A DNA stretch of 64,000 nt, from contig NZ_CP026604.1 in the NCBI RefSeq assembly GCF_003063625.1, positions 4,070,065 to 4,134,064 on the forward strand. The letters are read 5' to 3'. This document shows positions 28,363 through 37,290 of the stretch, one piece after another. The number at the start of each line of letters is the position of its first letter. The first letter of the stretch is position 1. Made by a program: the position numbers and the translations under genes. Below the pieces are notes generated by a model. That model was not told the DNA's origin. It worked only from the letters and a program-made list of their open reading frames with translations, and did not search any database. The stretch comes from Saccharobesus litoralis. Its GTDB lineage: Bacteria; Pseudomonadota; Gammaproteobacteria; Enterobacterales; Alteromonadaceae.

Positions 28363-29163
28363 CTAACTGCTTTTTTCAATCTGCGCGAAAAACGTCAGAG
28401 TTTTTCTGACATGTTCATTCCAGTATGGCCATTCATGGCCACCACTAAACGCTTCAAAACTGTGTTCTATTCCCTGCTCTAACATAAATTTTTCAAGTGA
28501 TAAATTACTCTCGAACAGGCTATCATCTTTACCACAATCAAAACGGATTGGTGGCAAGATGGCTTTATGTTTTTCAAGCCAATAACGAATATTCGCTTCA
28601 TTGCTAGATTGGCATTGGTAATCACTAATGGGGTTGTCAATAAATTGCTGTAAGTCATCCAAACTGGTAACTGATGAATGGGCTGATATACCTTTAAATA
28701 TTTCTGGATATTTAGCGCCTAACCTCAATGCACCATAGCCACCCATAGATAAACCAGAAATATATACATTGCTATTTTCAGTAACGCAATCAACCGTTTG
28801 CTTGACGGCTGCCAATACATCTTCAACTATCCAACCGTCATAGTTGCCTTGTTCAATTAAAGGTAAGTAACCTGAACCATCCATGAGTCCGCCATCAGAC
28901 GGCATAACGACTACAAAGTCAGTTAAGCCCTGCTGTTGCATATCGTCATATACTTTGTGTAACCCACCCAAATGCATCCAAACCCAGTGGTTGCCATAAA
29001 CGCCGTGCATTAAAATCACCACGGGGACATCTTGCCCCGGCGCATTGACATTATATAGCGAGATATCATGCCGGCGATTAAGGTTGCTTGAGTGAATGGT
29101 AACCACTTGAGTGTTATCAGGTGTGTATTCTGGGTTGGAAATTTCTAATCGATTAATAGCCAT
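28363..29163 (-). CDS. Esterase D-like alpha/beta hydrolase (putative esterase family)
   Basis: 266 residues of the putative esterase (EstD/antigen 85-like) fold, with no signal peptide, so cytoplasmic. The nucleophile elbow is GLSMGGYGA, with an oxyanion region HGVYGNHWVW. The acid is probably in DCGKDDSLF and the His in SGGHEWPYW. The family includes S-formylglutathione hydrolase and feruloyl or acetyl esterases; the GLSMGGYGA elbow is closer to the latter, so formyl-glutathione activity should not be assumed. It lies 98 bp downstream of the zinc alcohol dehydrogenase and is probably co-transcribed with it. Confidence 0.82.
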   Translation of the reverse strand: MAINRLEISNPEYTPDNTQVVTIHSSNLNRRHDISLYNVNAPGQDVPVVILMHGVYGNHWVWMHLGGLHKVYDDMQQQGLTDFVVVMPSDGGLMDGSGYLPLIEQGNYDGWIVEDVLAAVKQTVDCVTENSNVYISGLSMGGYGALRLGAKYPEIFKGISAHSSVTSLDDLQQFIDNPISDYQCQSSNEANIRYWLEKHKAILPPIRFDCGKDDSLFESNLSLEKFMLEQGIEHSFEAFSGGHEWPYWNEHVRKTLTFFAQIEKSS

Positions 29164-29261
29164 CGATATGCCCTTAATTTCAATTATGATGATACGGATA
29201 AATCTAAACTAGATTTATCCGTAGATGATGACCAAGTAGGGTTTTATGCAAACACTGAATG

Positions 29262-30368
29262 TTACGAAAAAACAACCACGCCTTTGGCAATACGACCATT
29301 AAGCATGTCATCAAATGCTTGTTCCATATCTTCTAGCTGATACTTTTTCGTGACTAGCTCGTCCAATTTTAATTTACCGCTGTCATATAATTCCATCAAA
29401 CGAGGGAAATCACGATCAGGATTACACATACCATACAATGGGTTAATATATTTTTTATCCCACTCAAATAGCTCACAGTCAAAGTCAATACGTTGCTCAA
29501 TACCACTTACCTGTACTGCGGTACCTGCACTACGAATTAACGCTAGTGGCGCCGAACCTAAAGCTGGAATGGCTGTACACTCAAATGCGTAGTCAGCTCC
29601 ACGACCATCGGTTAATTTTTTAACGTCTTCACGCACTTTAATAAAATCAATGTCATCCCGATCGGCAATAACGCCATGGGTTGCGCCAAATTCTTTGGCT
29701 TGTTCAATGCGTTCTTGGCTAATATCAATAGCGATAATTTTACCCGCGCCTGACATTGCTGCGCCTTGGATGGCATTTAAGCCAACACCACCACAACCAA
29801 TAACGCAAACGTTCGAACCCGCAGTAATGTCGGTAGCATTAACCACTGAACCCCATCCTGTCATTACGCCGCAGCCAACAATACAAGCGGAGGTAAAGGG
29901 AATATCTTGCTCCACTTTAACCACAGCGGCTTGTTTAACCACTGAATACTCACACATAGTACCCAAATGGAAAGAACGCTCAATTGGCTCGTCATCGCAT
30001 TTGGATGTTTCAATATGCGCGTGACCGTCTAAACCACAGCCGCATACAGGTGAGTTTTTCTCACAAATGTGCAAGTTACCTTCTCTACACTGAAAACATT
30101 CGCCACAAGGCACTGCCCAATTAAGAATAACCTTGTCACCCACTGCGACTTTTGTGACCCCTTCACCAACGGCTGCAACAATGCCAGCCCCTTCGTGCCC
30201 AACAATAAATTTTTTATTCCAGTTTTGGATCGAATCCCAATCAGTATGACAAATACCGGAAGCTTCAATCTTAACTAATACTTCACCCGCTTGTGGATCA
30301 CCAACCTGAACCGTTTCAACTTGGTAATGACCTTGACCATCAGAAATTAGGGCTTTTGCTGTTCTCAT
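29262..30368 (-). CDS. Zinc-dependent alcohol dehydrogenase (class III-like MDR)
   Basis: 368 residues, medium-chain dehydrogenase. The catalytic zinc ligands are in GICHTDWDS, GHEGAGIV and IVGCGVMTG. The structural zinc lobe has four cysteines in CGECFQCREGNLHIC, and an extra Cys-rich loop (CGCGLDGHAH) follows. The NAD-binding loop is GCGGVGLNAI with an acidic AIDIS end to the strand, favouring NAD(H). It resembles glutathione-dependent formaldehyde dehydrogenase in part but is not a close match. Paired with an esterase and divergent from an AraC regulator, it probably belongs to an inducible alcohol/aldehyde pathway whose substrate is unknown. Confidence 0.88.
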   Translation of the reverse strand: MRTAKALISDGQGHYQVETVQVGDPQAGEVLVKIEASGICHTDWDSIQNWNKKFIVGHEGAGIVAAVGEGVTKVAVGDKVILNWAVPCGECFQCREGNLHICEKNSPVCGCGLDGHAHIETSKCDDEPIERSFHLGTMCEYSVVKQAAVVKVEQDIPFTSACIVGCGVMTGWGSVVNATDITAGSNVCVIGCGGVGLNAIQGAAMSGAGKIIAIDISQERIEQAKEFGATHGVIADRDDIDFIKVREDVKKLTDGRGADYAFECTAIPALGSAPLALIRSAGTAVQVSGIEQRIDFDCELFEWDKKYINPLYGMCNPDRDFPRLMELYDSGKLKLDELVTKKYQLEDMEQAFDDMLNGRIAKGVVVFS

Positions 30369-30482
30369 AACAAATTCTCAACAATTGAAATCCTAGATAA
30401 GCCCATTTGAGCATGAAAAAGGGCAAAAATCTGATAAAAATTAACTCGCATATATCATGAATTTGCGCTTAAATAACTTAAT

Positions 30483-30496
30483 ATGACGTTAGTCAT
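30483..30496. promoter_or_regulatory. Candidate operator in the ADH/araC divergent region
   Basis: ATGAC-GTTA-GTCAT is a perfect 5-bp inverted repeat in the 177-bp divergent control region. AraC proteins more often use direct repeats, so assignment to this regulator is uncertain. Confidence 0.3.
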
Positions 30497-30545
30497 TTGA
30501 TTTATGTCAATATCTTGTATTTATCAATAATTATTGGAGTGTTTT

Positions 30546-31418
30546 ATGCAAGCGAGTCAGGTTTATTGTGAACCATTTGTTATAGAACATGGGTATCAGT
30601 TTGAAATACACCATGTTAAATATAAGACAGACGACGCCTATTCTTGTTTTATGCACTTCCATGAAGTTCACGAATTTATCATTTTTGACGAAATTGAAGG
30701 GTCTTATTACTACAGCCAAGGCGAATCTCAGCTAAAACAAAATGACATCGTTTTTACGCCGGCTTTAGAAACCCACGATTTTGAATTGAGTAATAAACAA
30801 AAGTCTTGGTATATCATTCAATTTTTACCAAGTGTTATTGATACACCAGAAATGGAAGCGATAGGTTCGTTTTTTCAACAAGGTATGCATTTACGCCTAC
30901 CTGAAGAACAAATGGCCAACATTAAGCAACAAGTTAAATGGTTGTATGAAAGCTATCAAGAAAACCCGATGAGCGAAAAAAGCTTAACCTTGTTAAAGCT
31001 ATTGGTGATTTGGATCGCAGAATACGCTAAACCTGTCACGCCGCCAAATATTCAACCCATAACTAAAAGCCTAGGTTTTGAAAAATTAACGCCAGTTATT
31101 AATATGTTCCGCCAGCAAACCAGTGTTGAATTAACTTTGGTCGAAGCCGCTGAGCTTTGTCATTTATCACCTTCGTATTTTTCAAGAATGTTCAAAAAAG
31201 TGTTTCGATGTAATTTTTCTGAATATAGTTTGCGACACAAATTGTATAGTGCTGCTCGAATGTTAAGTCAGTCGCATTATTCAATCACTGATATTAGCTA
31301 TGAGCTGCACTTTTCTAGCCCTTCGCATTTTATATCGCAATTTAAAAAACAATTTGCCACTACGCCGCATAAATATCGTGCGGATTTAAAAGAGCGGGCT
31401 ATCAACGAACGCTTGTAA
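30546..31418 (+). CDS. AraC-family transcriptional regulator
   Basis: 290 residues. The N-terminal cupin-like sensor has MHFHEVHEFIIFDEIEGSYYY, and the C-terminal double helix-turn-helix (about 190-285) includes LTLVEAAELCHLSPSYFSRMFKKVF and SITDISYELHFSSPSHFISQFKKQFATTPHKYR. The frame can open at a TTG at 30534, but GGAG seven bases before the ATG at 30546 decides the start. It is divergent from the alcohol dehydrogenase and very likely controls it. The inducer is unknown. Confidence 0.92.
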   Translation: MQASQVYCEPFVIEHGYQFEIHHVKYKTDDAYSCFMHFHEVHEFIIFDEIEGSYYYSQGESQLKQNDIVFTPALETHDFELSNKQKSWYIIQFLPSVIDTPEMEAIGSFFQQGMHLRLPEEQMANIKQQVKWLYESYQENPMSEKSLTLLKLLVIWIAEYAKPVTPPNIQPITKSLGFEKLTPVINMFRQQTSVELTLVEAAELCHLSPSYFSRMFKKVFRCNFSEYSLRHKLYSAARMLSQSHYSITDISYELHFSSPSHFISQFKKQFATTPHKYRADLKERAINERL

Positions 31419-31427
31419 ATTATAAAT

Positions 31428-31453
31428 TGACCTCGAACTAAAGTCCGAGGTCA
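31428..31453 (+). terminator. Hairpin downstream of the AraC regulator gene
   Basis: TGACCTCG (31428-31435) pairs with CGAGGTCA (31446-31453). The T run that follows is weak, so termination is probable but not certain. Confidence 0.5.
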
Positions 31454-31547
31454 TTAACTTTTGCCATCGTATTCATACTAAAAAGCCTATAAGTTTGTGC
31501 CATATTTTGCTCAATTATTTAAACTTGATAAATAAGTGAGCGATTCA

Positions 31548-32258
31548 ATGACAGATCATTATAACTTGAGAAACAAAGTGGCCGTGGTCACGGGTGGTGG
31601 GAAAGGCTTAGGTAAAACAATTACCAAGGCACTATTGCAAAAAGGGATGAAGGTCGCTATTTGTGGCCGAAATCCAGACACGTTAAATGCCACTTTTGAT
31701 GAATTTTCAACACAATATAAAGATGCTATTTTCGCGGCACCTTGTGATGTCAGTGATGCAAATCAGGTTAAGCAGTTTATTCTCTCGGTAAAACAACAAT
31801 GGTCTACCATCCATGTGCTCATTAATAACAGTGGTTTTGGAAAAGATAGTATAGTTTGGCAAACCAGTGAAAGTGATTGGGATGAGGTAATGAATACCAA
31901 TGTTAAAGGTAGTTACCTTATGTGTAAAAACACGCTGCCTATGATGATTAATAATAAAGAAGGATACATCATTAATATTGCTTCGCAAGCCGCACTAAAT
32001 GGCTATGCTAATGCCGGCGTTTATTGTGCATCTAAATTTGCCATGGTCGGACTAGGAAAAGCCCTACAGGAAGAAGTGCGTGAGTATGGTATACATGTCC
32101 ACTCACTCAACCCTGCCCTGATCCAATCTCAAAAATCGGCAAGCGATCCCATTGATTGCGGTTTGATACAAAATGAAGATTTAGCATCGATGATCACCTA
32201 TTTACTAGAGCAGCCACGACGCTTAAAAATAGACAATATTGGGATGTGGGGTTTTTAA
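31548..32258 (+). CDS. SDR-family oxidoreductase
   Basis: A classical short-chain dehydrogenase of 236 residues from the ATG at 31548; a GTG four codons upstream is also in frame. The cofactor motif is TGGGKGLG, with a downstream CGRNPDTL that suggests NADP(H). NNSG replaces the usual NNAG, the catalytic Ser is in NIASQAALNGYANAG, and YCASK carries Tyr and Lys. The closest functional analogues are 3-ketoacyl-ACP reductase-like or 3-hydroxybutyrate dehydrogenase-like enzymes. It follows the AraC gene by 129 bp with a hairpin between, so it may have its own promoter yet serve the same pathway. Confidence 0.85.
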   Translation: MTDHYNLRNKVAVVTGGGKGLGKTITKALLQKGMKVAICGRNPDTLNATFDEFSTQYKDAIFAAPCDVSDANQVKQFILSVKQQWSTIHVLINNSGFGKDSIVWQTSESDWDEVMNTNVKGSYLMCKNTLPMMINNKEGYIINIASQAALNGYANAGVYCASKFAMVGLGKALQEEVREYGIHVHSLNPALIQSQKSASDPIDCGLIQNEDLASMITYLLEQPRRLKIDNIGMWGF

Positions 32259-32271
32259 TTAACTCTAAGAG

Positions 32272-32817
32272 TTAGTAGCTATTTTGTTTATAATAGTTTG
32301 CTAACTCAAAAGCTTCATTGAGTGTGTAATCGCAGTAACACAATCTTAACTTTTTCTTTTTATGGGTGCTGTCTAATGCTTTATACTCGATCACTAAATA
32401 TTCTGTAATCAAGTTTCCCCAATCAATCGTTGAAATTGAGACAACATCGCGCCAATTCACAAAGTTATTTTCAAGGTTTTTAGAAGTTATCCCTTTTTGA
32501 CTAAAGTTGAAATCAGTATAAAACAACAAACTTTTTATTAAACAAACGACTAACATAAAAGCCGCAATATACATCAGATACAGAGCCCAATTTTTTATAG
32601 GCCCGTAACCATCTTCAACATAAACATATAGAAAAAGGATAGTGAAGAATATTACTTGTCCGAGAATAAGCCACGAACTATCTATTAACTTGTTTTTCCA
32701 CGTAGATTTAAAGTAAACCGTATCTAGTTCTGGAAGGTGCTCTTTCCATCTACAGCAATTTTTATATTTTTTCCCTGAGCCACAAAAACAAATTTGGTTT
32801 CGCTTAAATTTTCCCAT
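32272..32817 (-). CDS. Membrane protein with N-terminal SEC-C zinc-binding motif
   Basis: 181 residues. The first 22 residues form a SEC-C motif (CxCx8CC with Cys10, 12, 21 and 22), as found at the C terminus of SecA, where it binds zinc and contacts SecB or the ribosome. Two transmembrane helices follow (about 50-68 and 78-96), then a small soluble domain with beta-strand character (GITSKNLENNFVNWRDVVSISTIDW). SEC-C fused N-terminally to a membrane domain is uncommon. The function is unknown. It ends 14 bp from the convergent SDR gene. Confidence 0.7.
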   Translation of the reverse strand: MGKFKRNQICFCGSGKKYKNCCRWKEHLPELDTVYFKSTWKNKLIDSSWLILGQVIFFTILFLYVYVEDGYGPIKNWALYLMYIAAFMLVVCLIKSLLFYTDFNFSQKGITSKNLENNFVNWRDVVSISTIDWGNLITEYLVIEYKALDSTHKKKKLRLCYCDYTLNEAFELANYYKQNSY

Positions 32818-32828
32818 CGTCGAATACG

Positions 32829-33122
32829 TTAACCAATAACCACATAATCGATTTCCATAAAATCAACCACTTCTTTTAACCAACGCTGTTCGACAAAAGC
32901 TACGTGGTCTGGGTGGTTATTATAAAAATCGTAAGCACTTTGATCGGCAAATTCCATGGATAAACCATAGGCAAAGTCGTTTTTACTACTAACCTGTTTT
33001 AAGCACTCAAATTTTTCTACTGTTTCAATCGCAGCCAGCGCTTTTGCAGCGGTTAAAAAATCTTGCTCCGCTTCAGAGCCAATCTCATGTTTTAATTTAA
33101 AAGCAACAGTATGTCTAATCAT
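32829..33122 (-). CDS. Dabb-family (stress-responsive alpha/beta barrel) protein
   Basis: 97 residues of the dimeric alpha+beta barrel (Dabb) fold, with the typical opening MIRHTVAFKLK and the central FAYGLSMEFADQSAYDFYNNHPDHVAFVEQRW. These proteins often form dimeric ferredoxin-like barrels, and some are enzymes of polyketide or aromatic metabolism. The role here is unknown. It is located 11 bp upstream of the SEC-C gene on the same strand and so may be co-transcribed. Confidence 0.85.
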   Translation of the reverse strand: MIRHTVAFKLKHEIGSEAEQDFLTAAKALAAIETVEKFECLKQVSSKNDFAYGLSMEFADQSAYDFYNNHPDHVAFVEQRWLKEVVDFMEIDYVVIG

Positions 33123-33198
33123 GGTTTCACCTTATTAAGTTAAGATTTTTTTATTATGTTCAACTATTGTTTGGCTTACAGCAAAGCAATATAAATTG

Positions 33199-33363
33199 TT
33201 AATCGTTATCCCAGTCGTCTTTATCCCACTTATCCTGTTTTTGTTGATTCGCTTGGTGCTTTTCTTGCCAATTATCTGGTAATTTAAAATCCGTATTATT
33301 TTTCAATAGTAAAAAGCCACCGGCGACTAAGGCAATAATTAAAATTAGGATTAAGATAGACAT
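33199..33363 (-). CDS. Small single-pass membrane protein (DUF2897-like)
   Basis: A 54-residue protein, starting at the ATG at 33363 and ending at 33199. An N-terminal transmembrane helix (SILILILIIALVAGGFLLL) is followed by a strongly charged tail rich in Lys, Gln, Trp and Asp that ends in WDND. Size and layout fit the DUF2897 family of small gammaproteobacterial proteins. Function unknown. The match is by general pattern only. Confidence 0.6.
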   Translation of the reverse strand: MSILILILIIALVAGGFLLLKNNTDFKLPDNWQEKHQANQQKQDKWDKDDWDND

Positions 33364-33422
33364 TTAGATAACCTTCTACACTTTATGCTTGATGCCAACA
33401 ATCCTTCGCCTTTGTATCACAC

Positions 33423-34088
33423 TTATTGTTGAAACAATACAAAATCAGAAAATAGCGATTCTATATTATTTTTGATACAGGCATAGCCCAGCATACTACC
33501 ACTTGGCACTTGATGTAACCAAAGGTCGGGGCAAATAGATTGGCTAAAATATTCGGCAACAGGATTGTATGATAAGTGCCATGGTTCGTTGGCTACTTTA
33601 AGTTGATTTTGTGCTGTATAAGGTAAGAAAAAACCTAACGCTTGTGCATGAACCTGCAACCAATTAGCTAATGGCTGGCAAGGTCCATCATCAATATATT
33701 CAGTTTCAATTAATTGTAAGTCTGCTCGGCCAATTTTATTGGCGTCGTAAACATCAATATCCGTGCCCCAATGATGGCGGCTGGTGCCGGGTATGGCTGT
33801 ATACAAGCAAATCGCTTTTATGCGCTCAAGCTCAGTTAAGACACTTAAATCGATTGGGTTATTTTTATTATCAACAACAAGTCGCTGGCCAGAGTATTTT
33901 TCATTCCAAATTTGGCATTGACGTTGAAAACCGCGATAGCTACTCGCCAGTCTTAAATCAAATCCCTGATCTTTTGCCTGTTGTTGTAAATGTTTTACAC
34001 CAGCAACAGCGTCTTGATGGATCATGTGATTAGGATAAAGCTCGCATAAGTGGTGCGTGCTTTGCCCAGTTAAAATTAAATTATCCAT
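33423..34088 (-). CDS. M15B-family D-alanyl-D-alanine carboxypeptidase-like protein
   Basis: Zinc peptidase of the VanY/LdcB type. The zinc ligands lie in SRHHWGTDIDVYD (HxxxxxxD pattern) and in EPWHLSY, and SSYRGFQRQCQIWNEK is the conserved substrate-side segment. No signal peptide is visible, which is unusual for a peptidoglycan enzyme; cytoplasmic LdcA/LdcB-like recycling or an atypical exported form is possible. The frame opens at a TTG at 34115, but the ATG at 34088 gives 221 residues and a better leader. The gene is isolated between the small DUF2897-like gene and repeat-bearing DNA. Confidence 0.8.
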   Translation of the reverse strand: MDNLILTGQSTHHLCELYPNHMIHQDAVAGVKHLQQQAKDQGFDLRLASSYRGFQRQCQIWNEKYSGQRLVVDNKNNPIDLSVLTELERIKAICLYTAIPGTSRHHWGTDIDVYDANKIGRADLQLIETEYIDDGPCQPLANWLQVHAQALGFFLPYTAQNQLKVANEPWHLSYNPVAEYFSQSICPDLWLHQVPSGSMLGYACIKNNIESLFSDFVLFQQ

Positions 34089-34153
34089 AAGACGCTTCTT
34101 AAACCTAGTTATCAACTAGTAGTGTTTCCAGAAAGAAATGATCAGTTAAATTC

Positions 34154-34218
34154 TTTGTAGGTCGAAGCTGCTGCTTCGTCAAAACCTTAAAATACGACGC
34201 GAGCGTCGAACCTACAAA
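34154..34218. repeat. Short palindromic element 1 (TTTGTAGG...CCTACAAA)
   Basis: 65 bp with ends TTTGTAGGTCGA and TCGAACCTACAAA. Inside are two perfect hairpins: CGAAGC-TGCT-GCTTCG (34163-34178) and CGACGC-GA-GCGTCG (34195-34208). No coding capacity; REP/MITE-like. With the second element at 34318 it occupies most of the 342-bp gap upstream of the M15 peptidase gene. Confidence 0.75.
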
Positions 34219-34317
34219 AATAGCTAGCCTTGTTTCAATTAATCAAAATTAAATTGAAAAGGTATTAGTACCTTAACGCAAAAGCTTTGAACGGTTGAAT
34301 TTATTACCTTTTTCTAA

Positions 34318-34379
34318 TTTGTAGGGTAGATTTTACATCGACAAACCTTGTGTTAGCCGAAATAAATTCGGCCCTACAA
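34318..34379. repeat. Short palindromic element 2 (TTTGTAGGG...CCCTACAA)
   Basis: 62 bp with the same TTTGTAGG / CCTACAA ends as element 1 but a different interior, including the hairpin GCCGAA-ATAAA-TTCGGC (34356-34372). It lies 99 bp after element 1. Confidence 0.7.
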
Positions 34380-34430
34380 TGAAACGTGTCTTTAATCTCG
34401 CACACTTAAAAACGAGTTCAACGTACTAGA

Positions 34431-35573
<1,143 letters not shown>

Positions 35574-35663
35574 TTATATAGATTACCTTGCTTTAAACAA
35601 TATGAAGGAATTAGGTGAATTGATATATTGTAACATTAAAGCCATTCAGAACGAATGACCTAT

Positions 35664-35792
35664 TATAGTCTTCTCACTCAGATTTTATGGTTCATTGTCT
35701 GCGCTTACTCGCCCCAATCACATAATAGAGCATATGCTCATGGGGTCTCGAAGCTTGACGGCTTCCCCTAAAACCTGATTGCTTTGACTATA
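35664..35792 (+). repeat. Miniature inverted-repeat element, copy B
   Basis: 129 bp, the closest relative of copy A and in the same orientation, with TATAGTC and GACTATA ends and an intact GAGCATATGCTC core palindrome. It occupies the gap between dapE and yffB, which are normally adjacent. Confidence 0.88.
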
Positions 35793-35824
35793 CAATAGGA
35801 TTAGTCAGTCTTGCACGATTGGCA

Positions 35825-36172
35825 TTATTTGCTAAATAAAGCTTGATAGTTATCGGCTTTAAAGCCGACGATGACTTGCTCATCCAGTTCTAATACAGGT
35901 CGTTTAATTAACGTTGGTAAATCAACAAAATATTTTGCGGCATTATCTTTTGTTAAATTTTGCTTTACATCGTCTTCTAGCTGACGGTATGAAGTACCAC
36001 GTTTATTCAACAGAACATCAAACTCTACATTATTTAACCAAGTTTCTATTTTATCTTCATCAAGCCCATCCACTCTGAAGTCGTGAAAGGTATAACTGAT
36101 ACCATTCGCATCGAGCCACTTTTTGGCTTTTTTTACCGTGTCACAATTTTTGATGCCGTAAAGTGTTGTCAT
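35825..36172 (-). CDS. yffB: ArsC/Spx-family protein YffB
   Basis: 115 residues with a thioredoxin-like ArsC fold. The single active-site-like Cys10 is in GIKNCDTVKKAKKWL, and RPVLELDEQVIVGF is the conserved C-terminal segment. YffB proteins are related to arsenate reductase and Spx, but their activity is not firmly known, and arsenate reduction should not be assumed. The start ATG overlaps the stop of the upstream EIIA-like gene by 4 bp, implying coupling. Neighbourhood with dapE is conserved in gammaproteobacteria. Confidence 0.9.
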   Translation of the reverse strand: MTTLYGIKNCDTVKKAKKWLDANGISYTFHDFRVDGLDEDKIETWLNNVEFDVLLNKRGTSYRQLEDDVKQNLTKDNAAKYFVDLPTLIKRPVLELDEQVIVGFKADNYQALFSK

Positions 36173-36684
36173 GTTTTTCTCCGCGGTTTAATACTCATAA
36201 TAGGGTCTTCTTGTGCCCTTACCTCATGATAATAAGGCATTATGCTCTCTAATAGATGACTGTTTGTAATAGTTAGATAAGAAGCTAAGCTTGCTAATTC
36301 TCTTTTCATTCTGGCAAGGTCAAACTCAAACAATAAGTCCCCCTGCTGCACAACATCACCAGTTTTGACAAAACATTTAAAGCCTGTCGCCATCAATGAT
36401 TCGGTTTCAAGGCCAAAGCGAATGTCAATTTTAAGGCCTTGCTTACTAGTTAACTTTATTCGATGGCAAGTGGCTGGCATATGGTCAAGAACCCCCGTCA
36501 GGGGGCTAACGAATTTGTAACCAAACGGTTCAAACATGATCCCTTGGCCAAAATAACCGTCAGCCACTAATGGCCTTGGGTATTCAGATAGCGGTTTAAT
36601 CGACGCATTACAGGGTGCTGGAATTGCATAACTTCCTTGCAACTGCTTTTTACCAAATGGATGTATAATGTCTGCTTTAGCCAA
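36169..36684 (-). CDS. Degenerate glucose-PTS EIIA (Crr-like) protein lacking the phosphorylated His
   Basis: 171 residues that align along the EIIA-Glc fold: the P-L-x-G region VSPLTGVLDHMP, then CHRIKLTSKQGLKIDIRFGLETESL and GFKCFVKTGDVVQQGDLLFEFDL. In E. coli EIIA-Glc two histidines face each other, His75 and the phosphorylated His90 (context VHFGIDT). Here the first is kept (His74), but the second is Arg89 (IRFGLET). It therefore cannot take part in standard PTS phosphotransfer. It may be a regulatory or structural relic. It starts the group that continues with yffB, overlapping it by 4 bp. Confidence 0.75.
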   Translation of the reverse strand: MAKADIIHPFGKKQLQGSYAIPAPCNASIKPLSEYPRPLVADGYFGQGIMFEPFGYKFVSPLTGVLDHMPATCHRIKLTSKQGLKIDIRFGLETESLMATGFKCFVKTGDVVQQGDLLFEFDLARMKRELASLASYLTITNSHLLESIMPYYHEVRAQEDPIMSIKPRRKT

Positions 36685-36726
36685 CCGCTTATTTCCTAAT
36701 TTATACTAGTATGCCCGTTAATCGTT

Positions 36727-37275
36727 TTACCATACTTGAGTAAAGTCTTTAGCGCTGGGGCGTTGTTTGGTTGGTGCTTGTTGTTTTGCGGTTCCTAAAT
36801 ACAAATAGCCAACTATTTCATCTTCATCTTTTAGTTTAAGTTGTTGTTTAACATACGGGTGATAAGCAAACTCACCTGTGCGCCATATTCCATCAAACCC
36901 TTGAGCAAACGCAGCCATTTGCATGGCTTGAACCGCACAACCAGCCGATATGACTTGTTCTAAACGAGGAATTTTGTCACTGGGTTTGACATCGGCAATA
37001 ATCGCTATGACTAACGGAGCGCGTAAAGGCATATTTTTGGCTTTTTCAACTTTGTCATCCGATGCACCGCTTTGCTCTGCCGCTTCTGCATAGATCTCGC
37101 CTAAATCATTACGCGCAGCTTCACTAAAAACAATAAAGCGCCAAGGCGTTAACGCGCCATGATCGGGAGCTCGAACTCCCGCATCTAATATGGCTTGCAA
37201 AGCATCACCTTCCGGTGCGGGTTCAGTTAACTGATTAAACGATTGGCGGGTAAGTAAAAGATCTAATGCTTGCAT
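36727..37275 (-). CDS. ydjA: Nitroreductase family protein YdjA
   Basis: FMN-dependent nitroreductase-like oxidoreductase of about 182 residues from the ATG at 37275, matching E. coli YdjA (183). Characteristic segments are RAPDHGALTPWRFIVF, SAGCAVQAMQMAAFAQGFDGIWRTG and EIVGYLYLGT. YdjA is a minimal family member with an unknown natural substrate. A GTG four codons upstream is also in frame and directly follows a GGAG; the ATG lies 11 bases after that GGAG. It is probably co-transcribed with the membrane protein upstream. Confidence 0.9.
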   Translation of the reverse strand: MQALDLLLTRQSFNQLTEPAPEGDALQAILDAGVRAPDHGALTPWRFIVFSEAARNDLGEIYAEAAEQSGASDDKVEKAKNMPLRAPLVIAIIADVKPSDKIPRLEQVISAGCAVQAMQMAAFAQGFDGIWRTGEFAYHPYVKQQLKLKDEDEIVGYLYLGTAKQQAPTKQRPSAKDFTQVW

Positions 37276-37290
37276 GTGATAAATCACTCC

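Noticed and set aside
28363-29163. S-formylglutathione hydrolase
   Set aside because: The general fold agrees, but the nucleophile elbow and other segments are not close enough to the FrmB/FghA family to claim it.
35825-36172. Arsenate reductase
   Set aside because: The single-Cys YffB pattern and the dapE neighbourhood point to YffB; there are no other arsenic genes nearby.
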